Origin: Chara braunii
Lineage: Eukaryota; Streptophyta; Charophyceae; Charales; Characeae
Assembly (NCBI GenBank): GCA_003427395.1
Contig: BFEA01000708.1
Location: 151,433-188,154 of the forward strand
Direction of reading: 5' to 3'
Length of the DNA stretch: 36,722 bases
This document shows, in pieces, positions 18,131-27,514 of the stretch; positions within the stretch are counted from its first letter, which is position 1, and each line of letters starts with the position of its first letter. Under the pieces are notes generated by a model. It was not told the DNA's origin and did no database searches. It saw only the letters and a list, made by a program, of their open reading frames with translations. The translations under genes were made by a program, and so were the position numbers.

Positions 18131-18925
18131 GGTCCGGACGCCATTATTTTTAATTAGTCCTTTGTGGCCTCGGGTGCCTTTCCCCGAGGTGTCCCATGCC
18201 CCTTGGGCGTCTTGTCGCCCCATAGCGACCCCTCTCCTTAGTCTTTCCTCGCGCCTTGCGTGTGCCGATCTCTTTGGCCGTGGGCCTTCGCTCCGAGGCT
18301 CTCGTAGGTGGCCCCCACGTTGGCCCCTCATTTCCCGGCTTCCCGCGGCTTCCGGCCGCCCACCCCTCGACTTCCTCATTCCCTTATTGCTGTCGCGCTG
18401 CAATTACTAGTTCAAAAGGCCCCTTGGCCTTAGTCTTATTGCCTTCCGATGGCCCTCCCGACCTCCTGCTATGTTCTATGTGCCCTTGTTCATGCGCTCG
18501 CTCGCTCGCCGCTGCTTAGTTCTCTCCCCCCTGTGGTTCTTGCCCCAGGGCATTACTCCCTCCTACGGCCTAATCCTTTATTTCGTCTCACTTCGGATTT
18601 CTCTGTTGTGCACAGTTCGTCCATATTCGGTCTCTCGAGTGATGGGAAGTTATTTAGGACTCACCAGTCCCGACACATTCCCCCCACTCTTTCTCGATGT
18701 GCTCATCGCGCACCAATATCTTGCCAGTGAGTTTTGGAGGGATAGATGAGAGAGGAAGATGAGATGTTACGGGTGGTTAGTTTGCCAGGGTCCGTTTTGT
18801 TCTTTTCCCATTTCTTTCTCAAAATTTTCCTTAGCTTCCGCCCCTTGGGGTGGAGGAGGGTATGTGGGAGGCGAAGGTTCTACAGCTTAGACCAGGTTGC
18901 TCATTTCCATCATAGCTCTGTCTCT
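18131..18925. other. Pyrimidine-rich non-coding stretch
   Basis: The plus strand is strongly C/T-rich, which leaves it free of stop codons and creates meaningless open frames. I see no domain, RNA or transposon terminus here. Confidence 0.4.
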
Positions 18926-19345
18926 TTATCTTTCCTCAATCGAGATGCTAGCTTCCTCTTCAGTCAACTCTGTATATCCAGCAGGGCAGTCCATAATTCT
19001 TTCGCCTTCAGTAACATGGAGCAGACAAGGTTTTCCTTGCTTCATGCACTTAACTACTGGTATGCTGGCTTTATTCCCAGGGTGACAATTTGTTGTCATA
19101 ACACAATTGGTTTTCTCATTTTATGTCTTGGCTTTATTGATAACAAATTGTAGGCGAGTTTTCGGATGCGACTCGATGTCAGGCATTTGCTCAGGAAGGG
19201 GGATGTTCGTCCAGTACAACCGCCGTCTTTACTGTGGGGATACTCACTTCGAATCAGCGAGCACAGACACAACCCCCCCTAAATGCTTCGTAATCTTAAA
19301 TCTATCTTCCCTATTTCATTGAGAAAACATTTTGGATTCGTCTTA
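18926..19345 (-). pseudogene. Relic of a DNMT3-like cytosine-5 DNA methyltransferase, C-terminal part
   Basis: DNMT3-type enzymes methylate cytosines in DNA de novo. One minus-strand frame from about 19273 to 18926 reads VLADSK-stop-VSPQ-stop-RRRLYWTNIPL, then an intervening loop with one more stop (KT-stop-NEKT). It then reads MTTNCHPGNKAS, PVVKCMKQGK and EGERIMDCPAGYTELTEEE. This follows the order of the DNMT3 C-terminus: the D-x-K-x-V-S-x-x-R-R-R-L/Y-Y/F-W-x-N block, the T-T-x-N target-recognition entry and the E-R-I-x-x-x-P-x-x-Y-T block. Further upstream, in another frame across a G7 run, QNVFSMK near 19335 resembles the ENV catalytic motif. At least three in-frame stops and the frame jump make it non-functional. 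It lies on the same strand as elements 1 and 2. Confidence 0.6.
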
Positions 19346-19609
19346 TTCCTTACTCTTAGAGTCATCAAAAAAATAAAATAAAAATAATCTACTTTTCGGT
19401 CCGTGCAATCCATGTTTTCCCTTTACCGTTCCCCGACGTTCAGGTTTTGCCAAATCCACATGCATCTTCCCCAGGTCCTTTCGCCCGACTTTCCTCAGGT
19501 CCTGCCAATTTTGCATTCGTATCACTCTTTGTCCTTTCTTGTTCCTTGCTTTTTTTTAACTTTTTCATGCATGCTGCCCAGTTCATCCTTTGTGCATCCC
19601 TTTTTCCAG

Positions 19610-19890
19610 ACACCTTGTCAGACCTTTTTTTCAGACTTATGCAAACCAAATACTCATCTGTTTCCCAGTCTGTCAATCTTTCTCTTAGATCCATACACAG
19701 TCCATCATACAAGTCTTTTCTTTTCCAGACGTCTTGCTCGGCCCATTTTTAGGCTCATACCAAATCAATCACACAAGTCGCTTGCCAGGCCTTTTCTCAA
19801 GCTCATGCAATGTCAATTTCTCACCCGTTTCTCTTCTGGACATTTTGCCAGGCCTTTTCTCAAGCCTGCGCAAAGTCAATTACTCATCCA
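19610..19890. repeat. Degenerate minisatellite, CTTGCCAGGCCTTTTCTCAAG motif
   Basis: ttgccaggccttttctcaag begins at 19782 and again at 19845 (63-bp period), each followed by a cgcaa/tgcaa(t/a)gtcaatt segment. Weaker versions lie upstream at about 19615 and 19734. The copies are diverged. Confidence 0.6.
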
Positions 19891-21165
19891 TCCTTATGCT
19901 CATGGTATCCTTCTCTTTCGCACGCTTTTTCTTCGGTAAATGGCACACCTTCCCCCCACTCAAAACGCGATGTCCCCATCGCGCGACTGGTTCTCACTCG
20001 GAGGTACGCAGACCTTTGGCCCACCAACCGCAGTCAAGGACACAAGCCCGTCCGCTTCACAAAAGGAAGAGTGATCAGTTCCTCCCCAGCGAACGACGCC
20101 TCATCCTCCTACTCGGTCCGACCTTTCTTTTCTTACGTGGCGAGCACCAATACTGAGGTTCCTCCTCACGTCTGGCAGGCAAGTCCAATCCAAGCCTTTC
20201 AGGGCCTCGTCTAGCCGTACGAGCGTTCCTCGCGAATCGTTCCTCCCGTAATTTTCTGGATCCGGCTTCTTCCTTTCAAGAGAGTTGGGGCTCTCAATTA
20301 GTCCGCGAGTGTAGTTACGAAGACCTCGCAATTAGTCCCGAAGCGGTTGTAATGCTCCGGCCGGGCGGTGTCAATGCCCCGTGGTGGTTGTGACTTCCAC
20401 CCGGTACCACGCCCAATTCCTCCCTCTGGACAGTGTTGCTCAACTTAACGCGAGCTGCCGTGGTCTATTCCAAAAGGTCGTGCCGCCCCTCAACGACATG
20501 GCGTGTGGTTGGGGAGAACAAAGGAGACTAGAAAAAAGAATGACCCTCTCGCCCATTTGGTTCTCTCACCCTTTGACGTTTAGGCGTTCAACACGAGGCG
20601 CAACTTGAACTTCCCGACTAGAGCTCGTTGTCGGGGTCAGTTCCGGACGTCCCGCACCGGTCCAAGTGGTAGGTGCCTTGGTCCTTTGACCCTCATCCCC
20701 TTACAAGAGGAACAAGTCGCGCTAAGACTTTTTCGCTTACAGGGATAGAGGTCTTGGGGTCGTGGTGCGAGCACTGGTATCCCCCTCCTGCTGAGGCCAA
20801 AGACTAGAAAAAGAGAAAATCCATTCCAAGGCTATTTCCAAATCCATTTCAAGTTGCCTAGGGTCCCCTAGCTATGCAATGCAATATTAAATCTTCAAAC
20901 ACTCAATCCCATGCTATTTCCAAGGCTGATTCTCATGGCTGGTCCGACAGCCTCTCATCAACAAGGCCACTCACATGGCCGGTCTGGCGGTCATTCTCTC
21001 AATAGCCATTTCTTAAGACTGACCCTTCCGCCCATTAATCCTCAATTCTCTCATTCCTCAACACCCAATTTCTGTGACCGTCCCAACTGTCCCTGCCCTT
21101 CTTGACTTTAAGGCTCGGCCTTCTTTATCCTGCCTTTCTCATTCACATCTTTCTTCCGCCCCCTT
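19891..21165. other. Non-coding stretch, nothing recognised
   Basis: Pyrimidine-biased plus strand with several open but patternless frames. I saw no protein domain, RNA gene or long repeat. Confidence 0.4.
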
Positions 21166-21322
21166 GGCTATTTCAGCGGCCGACCCACCGGCCTTTTCCA
21201 TCTCTTTCGTCCATTCCATTGGCTATTTCAATGACCGACCTGCCGGCCTTTTCCATCTCTTCCATTCATCCCATTGGCTATTTCAATGACCGACCCACCG
21301 ACCTTTTCCATCTCTTTTTGCT
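21166..21322. repeat. 55-bp tandem repeat, nearly 3 copies
   Basis: GGCTATTTCA starts at 21166, 21221 and 21276, each followed by a (g/t)gaccgacc(c/t) element and ccttttccatctct. The period is exactly 55 bp. Confidence 0.92.
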
Positions 21323-21432
21323 CATTCCAGCACATTCTCAATCAACATTTCTCAATCAGCCTTTCTCAATCCAATATGCAGGGGACCCCAGTGCCTATTT
21401 CAAAAGGAATGACCCTTGTCAGGGGTCATTCC

Positions 21433-21631
21433 CGAACAACCTGGTTAGGGTTGTTCTTTTCCATTCTCAAGTCGAGCAGCCTGGTTAGGGTCATTCTTTT
21501 CCATTCTCAAGTCGAACAGCCTGGTTAGGGTCATTCCTTTCCATTCTCAAGTCGAACAGCCTGGTTAGGGTCATTCCTTTCCATTCTCAAGTCAAACAGC
21601 GTGGTTAGGGTCATTCTTTCCATTCTCAATG
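21433..21631. repeat. 40-bp tandem repeat, 5 copies
   Basis: Units start at 21433, 21473, 21513, 21553 and 21593, with consensus cgaacagcctggttagggtc followed by attcttttccattctcaagt. The middle units are almost identical, so expansion is recent; the outer ones are slightly diverged. Confidence 0.95.
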
Positions 21632-21639
21632 TTAGTGCC

Positions 21640-22355
21640 CGAGGGGGTGGGCCTCGAGGTTACGGATCCCATTCTTGTCTTGGAGGTTAGAAGGTGGTCA
21701 TCTCATCTTTTGCGCGTTGTTCTCATTCTTCCATTTCTCACAGTAATGTACCATTCATTCAATTTCTCACAGTAATGTATCATCCATGCATACATCCGGC
21801 TTAGCGTCTAGCACTCGAGTTGGGGCTCGTGACCCCAAGCAGTACTAGCTCACCCGGCCGTTCAACCATAACAAAAGACAGGGGCGCCCCTTCCATTTTC
21901 TCTCTTCCTGATCACTCAGGTTTTGACTATTCTCAGACTCATTCATGATTTAGTTGAATTAGGCTCCTAGGGAAGGAGCGTTCTTCACGCCCCTTAACCC
22001 ATAGGTTTCCTAACCTCTCTTGACCAATCATTCAATGCCTTGCTTGCTCGTCAATCCGTACTCACAATTTTTTTCCTAAAAAAACACAATCCTCATTCCA
22101 TCCAAATTTCACAATACACCCTTCCCAACTGGTTTCATCCCATGCCCCACGTCTTTGTCTTGTGTACCCACTTTCGAAGGTAACTCATCCAAAGGTAGCC
22201 TCGATATGCTATCTTCTAATCTTATCACGACACAGCCTTAGATGGCCCTTCCATCACTCATCCTTTGCAAGCTCACTCATACTATACACATTCTGCTCCA
22301 ATGTTTTGCAATTGAGAATTAAAACTACGATTCTTGCCCAACACTCAATCAACCC
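21640..22355. other. Non-coding stretch downstream of element 2 genes
   Basis: On the minus strand this follows the last element 2 gene and should contain its polypurine tract and 3' LTR. Purine-rich minus-strand tracts exist, but I could not match any segment to DNA beyond 33.85 kb, so no LTR is called. Confidence 0.35.
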
Positions 22356-23129
22356 CTAATGCCTATTGTTGTCCTGTGCCTCAACTTGCTTGCTTCCTGG
22401 TCCACTCTGTTCCTCAACCGGCTGTCTAACCCCCAGGCCGAAGGTCTCGATTTCTCTCCTTATCCTCACAATTTTCCGCAACTCTTCCTCGTTAAAAAAA
22501 TCCAGTGGCGTGGCTTTCACCCCCGCCCTTGCGAGTTCCTGAGTCTTGACAATCCACTCGTGCCTGATCACATTGGTCCATTGCTGAAACCAATGACTAG
22601 GTGTCGGCCCAAACTCGTCTTCCCATCTGAAAGCCCCGTCGCCCGGCTAGTGCATCGGAGGCCGCCCCTCCTCCCTAGGCTTTGAGATATCATCCCTCTC
22701 ATCCCCGTTGCTAATTTCTATGACTTCTCGCACATCTTCCTCCTCGTCCTCCTCGTCTTCTGTCTGTATGGGGCTATACCCACCACCAAGGCTCTTCGGA
22801 TCGTAGGTAAAAGGGGTCTCTATCCCCGCCCCATACCCCTCGCAATTGTCGTGACCACTTCGTCCTTCAAGCGGGCTCTCCCTTCTTTCATCACCCTCCT
22901 CATGTTCGTCACGCATGTCTTGTTCCTCCTCGCTTTCCCCACGCCAAGTCTCATGTCGTTTGCCCCTGTTAGCTCCTTCCTCATCAGAGACCTGAACCTT
23001 ATCTCCCATACCTGCATTGCCTCCTTCTTCCACTTCTGCCTTTTCCTTCCTTCCCTCACTGTCAGACGAGATTTCTATGCCTTCTCCCTCGCGGAGGGGT
23101 GAGGGTTTCCAAGTCATGCTGCCTTTCAA
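22356..23129 (-). CDS. Element 2 downstream acidic ORF, interrupted by one TAG
   Basis: A 258-codon frame sits between integrase and the expected 3' LTR, the position of env in some Ty3/gypsy elements. The first ATG is at 23117. The N-terminal two thirds are highly charged and low in complexity (runs such as EDEEDEEEDVREVIEIS). After a single in-frame TAG at 22647-22649 comes a more ordered part with GPTPSHWFQQW, IRHEWIVKTQELARAG and LDFFNEEELRKIVRIRREIE. There is no signal peptide, transmembrane segment or cysteine pattern, so it is not an envelope protein. It may be a nucleic-acid or Gag-associated accessory factor; this is a guess. The stop follows HY-like PPMH, and the frame is intact on both sides. 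Confidence 0.6.
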
Positions 23130-23223
23130 CCTCAGTCAGTCCAAGCCATTGCCCCAGTCCCCCAAAAAATGACAGTCCCATGGACGTAGTCAGAGACAAA
23201 CCATAGTGTGGGCAAGGTTGTGG

Positions 23224-23560
23224 TCAGTCTTTAGCTTGTGGCTCCTCAATTTCCTTATCTTCGGCCTCCTGAAGCCATTGTTCCACTGGGTCCCGACTTA
23301 GAAACCTTACCAATCATTGCCCCGGGAAGGGCCCTTTTAATCCAGTTCCATCCAAATCTTCCAGTTCGAAGGTGTTCAGTCCCACCCGCTTGGCGACCCG
23401 GTAGGGGCCTTTGAACCTCCTTCCCAGCTGTCCCGACCAAGTACTTTCTAGTGCCGAGTTCCTTAGCAATACCATCTCTCCTACTTGAAGCGGCTCCTTT
23501 CTGACATTCTTAACGTGGTCCCACCTTGTTTTGTCCCTCTTCTGCTGTCTAGTACCCAGT
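23224..23560 (-). pseudogene. pol: Element 2 integrase C-terminal (GPY/F-like) tail, out of frame
   Basis: Downstream of the last residues readable in the pol frame (NWVLDS), the expected integrase tail continues in a different frame. It reads RDKTRWDHVKNVRKEPLQVG, GEMVLLRNSALES and RRFKGPYRVAKRVGLNTFEL. It then runs through a TGA at 23314-23316 to VRFLSRDPVEQWLQ and ends at a TGA at 23224-23226. The GPYRV...LNTFEL pattern is the GPY/F-type module. One indel near 23550 and one nonsense change, where Trp would suit, break the tail. The pol frame itself terminates earlier, at 23481. Confidence 0.7.
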
Positions 23561-26500
23561 TGGCGATGTCTTCCATGACCTCCTCATTCTTAAGGATTTG
23601 TTGACATCTTGCCTCGATTAAATCTTCAGTGGTCATTTGCGGATCTTCATCTAACCTATTCCAGGTAGGTACCAAGGCTTCCACAGGAAAGTCGATCTCT
23701 CTTCCGTACCAAAGCTCTGCCGGGATACATCCTTTTGTCCTTTTAGGGGTCATATTCTCTACAAAGACAGCCTGCTTAAGATATCTAGGCCAGTTCCCCA
23801 GATGGTCCGCTGCGAGCTTTGCAATCGTGTTCTTCAAGGTTTGGTGCCCCCTTTCCACAGGTGCATTGGCCTCAGGGTGATACGGCTCGATGAGTTTGAT
23901 CGGTACGCAGAGTCTCTTAAGCATCCCCAATACTTCTTGGTTCACAAATTCCGTCTCATTGTCTGCTATGAACCTCCTAACGAACGGATGCCTCAAGTAG
24001 AAGTCTTCTATCCAGTCCGCCACACTCCTCCCTATCTTTTTCTTGAGGGTGACTGCCTCCATGAACCCACTCAAGTTGTCTCGCGCATCTAGAATATACC
24101 TGTACCCATCCGTTGATACGGGCATGACCGCAAGGTCGAGGTGGACCAGATGTCCCGGCCCTAGCACCTGCGTTGGTCTAAGCAACTCGAAGACCCGCAC
24201 TGAGCTTTGTTCTTGGCAAATAAGGCAAGTCTGGCAGTATATGGCGACCATGCCTGCCATGCCTGGCCAATAATAGAGTGGCGTCATCTTTGCAAGCGTT
24301 CCTTTGGACGACTGATGACCTCCAGCGAACCCATCGTGCATTGTCTGGATAACATCTAATTGCCTAGATCTTCCGCACACAACCCTCCTTGGCATAGCAC
24401 CTTCCTCCCTTCGGAACAGATGCCCGCTCTTTAGGACGTACCTTTCGGCTTCTTCTCTTGCTTTAATACTGACTTCCGTAGGTTGTTTGTTCCCTACCAA
24501 TAACAGTCCGATCTCCCGAAAGAGCCCTTCGTATAATTGGACATAGAAAAACTCCTCTCTTTCCTTGCCCTCATCCTTTCCTCCCTGCATCTGGTTTACC
24601 ACCCATTGCAATTTTTTCCTTTCCCAAGATTCCACTAAGCTCATCACTGTTTTCCGGCCTCCCTCGACCGCCATTGCCATTAGTTCCTCTTTCGGTCCTA
24701 CTATCGCTCCCCATGAATCTTTTTCTTCTCTGCGTCCTCGAATGATAACTGGTCCTTCTCTAAGTTTTGCTACTACGGCAGGTGCCCCCTTCTCCAAAGT
24801 CTGGATTAATAGTTCTCCCGATGTGCATCCCTCGCTCATTATTTCGTTATCCACCGTGAGAGTCCCTCCTTCGTATTCGAGGAATGCGTCTATGGGCTCT
24901 GCATCCTCCATCCCTTCGGGAGTGATGCAAACCCGACTCGGCCCATCTGCCTTGTTGCGGATTCCAACAATCCGTTCGATTTTGTAATGAAACTGCCAGA
25001 TGAATCCTACCCATCTCCCTACCGTCGGATCTATAGGCCTGCAATTCTTTAGAGCCCCCGCGACATTCGTCGGATCGATCCTTAAGATGAACCGCCTCCC
25101 AAATAGGTAGGCTTGGAAGGTCTTAAGGCAATGCAGCATGGCTACGACTTCCTTCTTGAATTGTGAGTACCGCCGTTCTGCGGAGTTCAGGGTTCTACTT
25201 TCGAACCTAATCGGCCTCTCTATTCCTCCTTCATCCCTTTGAATCAACACACCTCCTACGGCCAAAGGTCCTCCATCCGTCTCTAGGATGAAGGGTCGTT
25301 CCACTTCGTCATTAAAACAAGACGCGGACAGGGCGACTGTCTCAGATGTCAATATGTCCTTGAGCCTTTGGACAACTCCTTCTCGCTCCTCCATCCAATC
25401 CATGGTTCCTTCTTCCCTTATCATAGCCCGGATANGCTCAACAATCTTGGCAAAGTTCTTAATGAAGATCCTCCAAAAGCCGACTACGCCTAGGAATGCC
25501 CTTACCTCCGTCGTCGTGCACAGTGGTGTCGGCCACTGTGATATCTTGTCGGTCTTTGCCGGATTCGGTTTCCTGCCGTAAGCACCGCAACGAAATCCTA
25601 GTATAGTTACCTCCGGTATTGCTAGGATACTCTTTGGTCCACTAGCCGTAATGTTGTATACTAGAAACCGGCGGAGTAAGTCCTTGATGTCCTGCAGGTG
25701 ATCCCACACAAAACGTCGGATCACTGACTGGACTTTCGTCTCGTCCTTCTCCTGCGTGCCTTTGATCGGATTGTCATCGATGTAAGGCTCACATTTTTCT
25801 GGGAACATGTCCCCGGCCACGGCGAGCATCCTGCGTTGCGCTTCGGCCACCGCATTTGTGAATCCCATAGGTGTCACTTGCATTTGTAGCTGGCCTACGG
25901 GGGTGTGCATAGCGGTGTATGGCCTGTCTCGAACATCCAACGGAAGTTGGTCGTACCCTGAGTACAGATCTATCAGGGAGTAAATGCTCCGACCGGCGTG
26001 CGATTCTGCTAATAAGTCAGCCTGAGGTAGCGAGCCAGCATCCTGGATGGTTACCGCATTCAACTTCTGCAGGTCCTGAATCCACCTTAGCGTCTTGTTA
26101 GGCTTCCGAAAGACGAACCACCGATTTGCGTATGGCGATGCCGTAGGCTCCGCAATGAAGGAGTCCATCTTCGCTCGGAAGAGGTCTGTTACTTCTCCTG
26201 CTATTCCAAATTCATAGGATGGCCCCTTGTCATTCCAGCACTCATGTTCTACCGTGTGGATTCTGCCCGGCGGGATCAACTTCGCATCCAGTCGTCCCTT
26301 CTGGTGATCACTAAAGGCAAATGCCAGGTGAAACTCCTCACAGGTCCTTTTGATCAGACGGGTTTCTTCTTCCGTTAAGAACCCGTCTATCCCTATCTTC
26401 ATTGTGTCCGCTACCTCATCTGGTATCCGATGTCCCTCCGTCGCCCTTCTTTCTCGGATCACTCGAAGGACCTCTTCCTCCTTCTCCATAGTCTCTTTCT

Positions 26501-26594
26501 TTGATGTTTCTAGCAGGATCGAGACCGGTTTTGCTTTCTTCCCTACCGGCTTGTACTTTCGAACACTTCCTTCCGGGATCTTTCTCCTAAAAAA
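23481..26594 (-). CDS. pol: Element 2 reverse transcriptase, RNase H and integrase
   Basis: The frame is open from the frameshift heptamer (26594) and has its first ATG at 26489. The RT shows VFRKPNKTLRWIQDLQKLN, SLIDLYSGYDQLPLD, TPMGFTNA and the catalytic YIDD at residues 236-239 of the ATG frame (25773-25784). RNase H has LETDGG, the FKKEVVAML glutamate, RIDPTN and NKADGPSR, so all four acidic positions are kept. Integrase has an HDGFAGGH/CQTCLIC zinc finger and HLDLAV, IADNETEF and PVERGHQT, with a canonical D-35-E spacing. Catalytically this looks intact, apart from one ambiguous codon (25436) and the out-of-frame tail after 23550. The RT is of a distinct lineage from element 1, closer in style to elements common in basidiomycetes. 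Confidence 0.93.
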   Translation of the reverse strand, partial: FFRRKIPEGSVRKYKPVGKKAKPVSILLETSKKETMEKEEEVLRVIRERRATEGHRIPDEVADTMKIGIDGFLTEEETRLIKRTCEEFHLAFAFSDHQKGRLDAKLIPPGRIHTVEHECWNDKGPSYEFGIAGEVTDLFRAKMDSFIAEPTASPYANRWFVFRKPNKTLRWIQDLQKLNAVTIQDAGSLPQADLLAESHAGRSIYSLIDLYSGYDQLPLDVRDRPYTAMHTPVGQLQMQVTPMGFTNAVAEAQRRMLAVAGDMFPEKCEPYIDDNPIKGTQEKDETKVQSVIRRFVWDHLQDIKDLLRRFLVYNITASGPKSILAIPEVTILGFRCGAYGRKPNPAKTDKISQWPTPLCTTTEVRAFLGVVGFWRIFIKNFAKIVEXIRAMIREEGTMDWMEEREGVVQRLKDILTSETVALSASCFNDEVERPFILETDGGPLAVGGVLIQRDEGGIERPIRFESRTLNSAERRYSQFKKEVVAMLHCLKTFQAYLFGRRFILRIDPTNVAGALKNCRPIDPTVGRWVGFIWQFHYKIERIVGIRNKADGPSRVCITPEGMEDAEPIDAFLEYEGGTLTVDNEIMSEGCTSGELLIQTLEKGAPAVVAKLREGPVIIRGRREEKDSWGAIVGPKEELMAMAVEGGRKTVMSLVESWERKKLQWVVNQMQGGKDEGKEREEFFYVQLYEGLFREIGLLLVGNKQPTEVSIKAREEAERYVLKSGHLFRREEGAMPRRVVCGRSRQLDVIQTMHDGFAGGHQSSKGTLAKMTPLYYWPGMAGMVAIYCQTCLICQEQSSVRVFELLRPTQVLGPGHLVHLDLAVMPVSTDGYRYILDARDNLSGFMEAVTLKKKIGRSVADWIEDFYLRHPFVRRFIADNETEFVNQEVLGMLKRLCVPIKLIEPYHPEANAPVERGHQTLKNTIAKLAADHLGNWPRYLKQAVFVENMTPKRTKGCIPAELWYGREIDFPVEALVPTWNRLDEDPQMTTEDLIEARCQQILKNEEVMEDIANWVLDSRRGTKQGGTTLRMSERSRFK

Positions 26595-27496
26595 TGAACA
26601 GTCGGAATTGCCCCCGTCGCCTCTACGATTCGTGGTTGAATACTAACTAGTTTCCCATTCAAGCAATATCCCTTTTGCACCTCTCTTTCGAACTTGGCCA
26701 AGGCCGCCGAATCCACTCCTACCTTGTGGTATCCGAGGGCCTTGATGAGTTGCAATAGATCTGGGATCTCGAGTGCGATTTCCGGCACGTCTATGCGTAC
26801 TTCTTTCTGTTTGGGCAGGCTAGCACCAAGTTCGACCTCTGACTCCTTTTCCGCTACCATAACACCTAGGACTTCATCCTCCTGCCTCCTCTTCTTCTGG
26901 GGCAGGCCCATCTTGATCCACTCCTTCTTGTTGAATGCTTCCTCAATCATGATTTCTACCCTTTCTCTCATACCCTCCATCCGTGCGAAAGCCCCTTTTC
27001 GCGTGCTATCCTCGAACGACGGCGACCATGTTGCCAATTTCCCCTTCGGGGGGTCTCCTCCCGTCCCAAGGAGTCGGAGGAGCTCTCCTCGGCCGGTCAC
27101 AGGATCCTCTATGTCTACCATGTATGAGCCATCGTGCAAGTGCATGCCTATCATCTCCACGTTCGCGCACCACGGTCTCCCGAGGATTATGTCGTGGTTC
27201 ATTTCCTCCATTACGGTCATCCGCTGAAACGACCAGATCGATTCCCTGACCCCTGCCTTCACAGCACACTTCGTGACGTACCCAGCGAGCGGGATTTCCC
27301 CGCCAGCTGACCGGATGCTCCCCGTTACTTCCTTGTTTACCGTACATCCCGTGATCGTTGCGAAATCTCTCCTTATGAGAGTGATTTCTGCTCCCCCGTC
27401 TACTAATGCGTCGGTATGATGACTCACGATCTGGATTTTCAGTTTCCCTACGGGCAGCGCATGAAAGCTAAGCTTCGTCCCGGGTGGCGATCTCAT
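26543..27496 (-). CDS. pro: Element 2 protease region
   Basis: This frame follows gag in the same phase after a single TGA (27512-27514), the ATG being at 27496. The aspartic-protease active site reads LVDGGAEITLIRRDF (DGG where DSG/DTG is usual) near residue 35. It is followed by a hydrophobic strand and HDIILGRPWCANVEMIGM, the usual second conserved block. The rest of the 317 residues (after ~150) is a charged linker with basic patches (QKKRRQED) and no recognised domain. The protein would be made either by its own initiation or by readthrough of the gag UGA. Its 3' end carries the frameshift heptamer leading into RT. Confidence 0.85.
   Translation of the reverse strand: MRSPPGTKLSFHALPVGKLKIQIVSHHTDALVDGGAEITLIRRDFATITGCTVNKEVTGSIRSAGGEIPLAGYVTKCAVKAGVRESIWSFQRMTVMEEMNHDIILGRPWCANVEMIGMHLHDGSYMVDIEDPVTGRGELLRLLGTGGDPPKGKLATWSPSFEDSTRKGAFARMEGMRERVEIMIEEAFNKKEWIKMGLPQKKRRQEDEVLGVMVAEKESEVELGASLPKQKEVRIDVPEIALEIPDLLQLIKALGYHKVGVDSAALAKFEREVQKGYCLNGKLVSIQPRIVEATGAIPTVHFLGERSRKEVFESTSR
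26588..26594 (-). promoter_or_regulatory. Programmed -1 frameshift heptamer U UUU UUA, protease to RT
   Basis: In the protease frame the codons are CAT TTT TTA GGA, so T TTT TTA lies in the correct register. The -1 frame (TTT TTT AGG) is the pol frame and is open through 33 codons to the ATG at 26489 and beyond. The protease frame stops at 26543-26545, giving a 40-base overlap. No clear stimulatory stem was found by eye downstream. Confidence 0.8.
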
Positions 27497-27511
27497 GACT
27501 TCGCCACCCTC

Positions 27512-27514
27512 TCA
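27512..27514 (-). promoter_or_regulatory. In-frame UGA between gag and protease of element 2
   Basis: gag ends DIRLSLPD-TGA and the same frame continues EGGEVMRSPPGTK into protease with no other stop. This is the arrangement used for stop-codon readthrough in some retroelements, but it could equally be a simple nonsense mutation in this copy. The base after the stop is G. Confidence 0.5.

Noticed and set aside
18156-21528. Many open plus-strand frames of 60-180 codons between 18 and 21.5 kb
   Set aside because: They arise because the plus strand is pyrimidine-rich and lacks stop codons. Composition is Ser/Pro/Leu/Phe-biased with no domain, and neighbouring frames are equally open.
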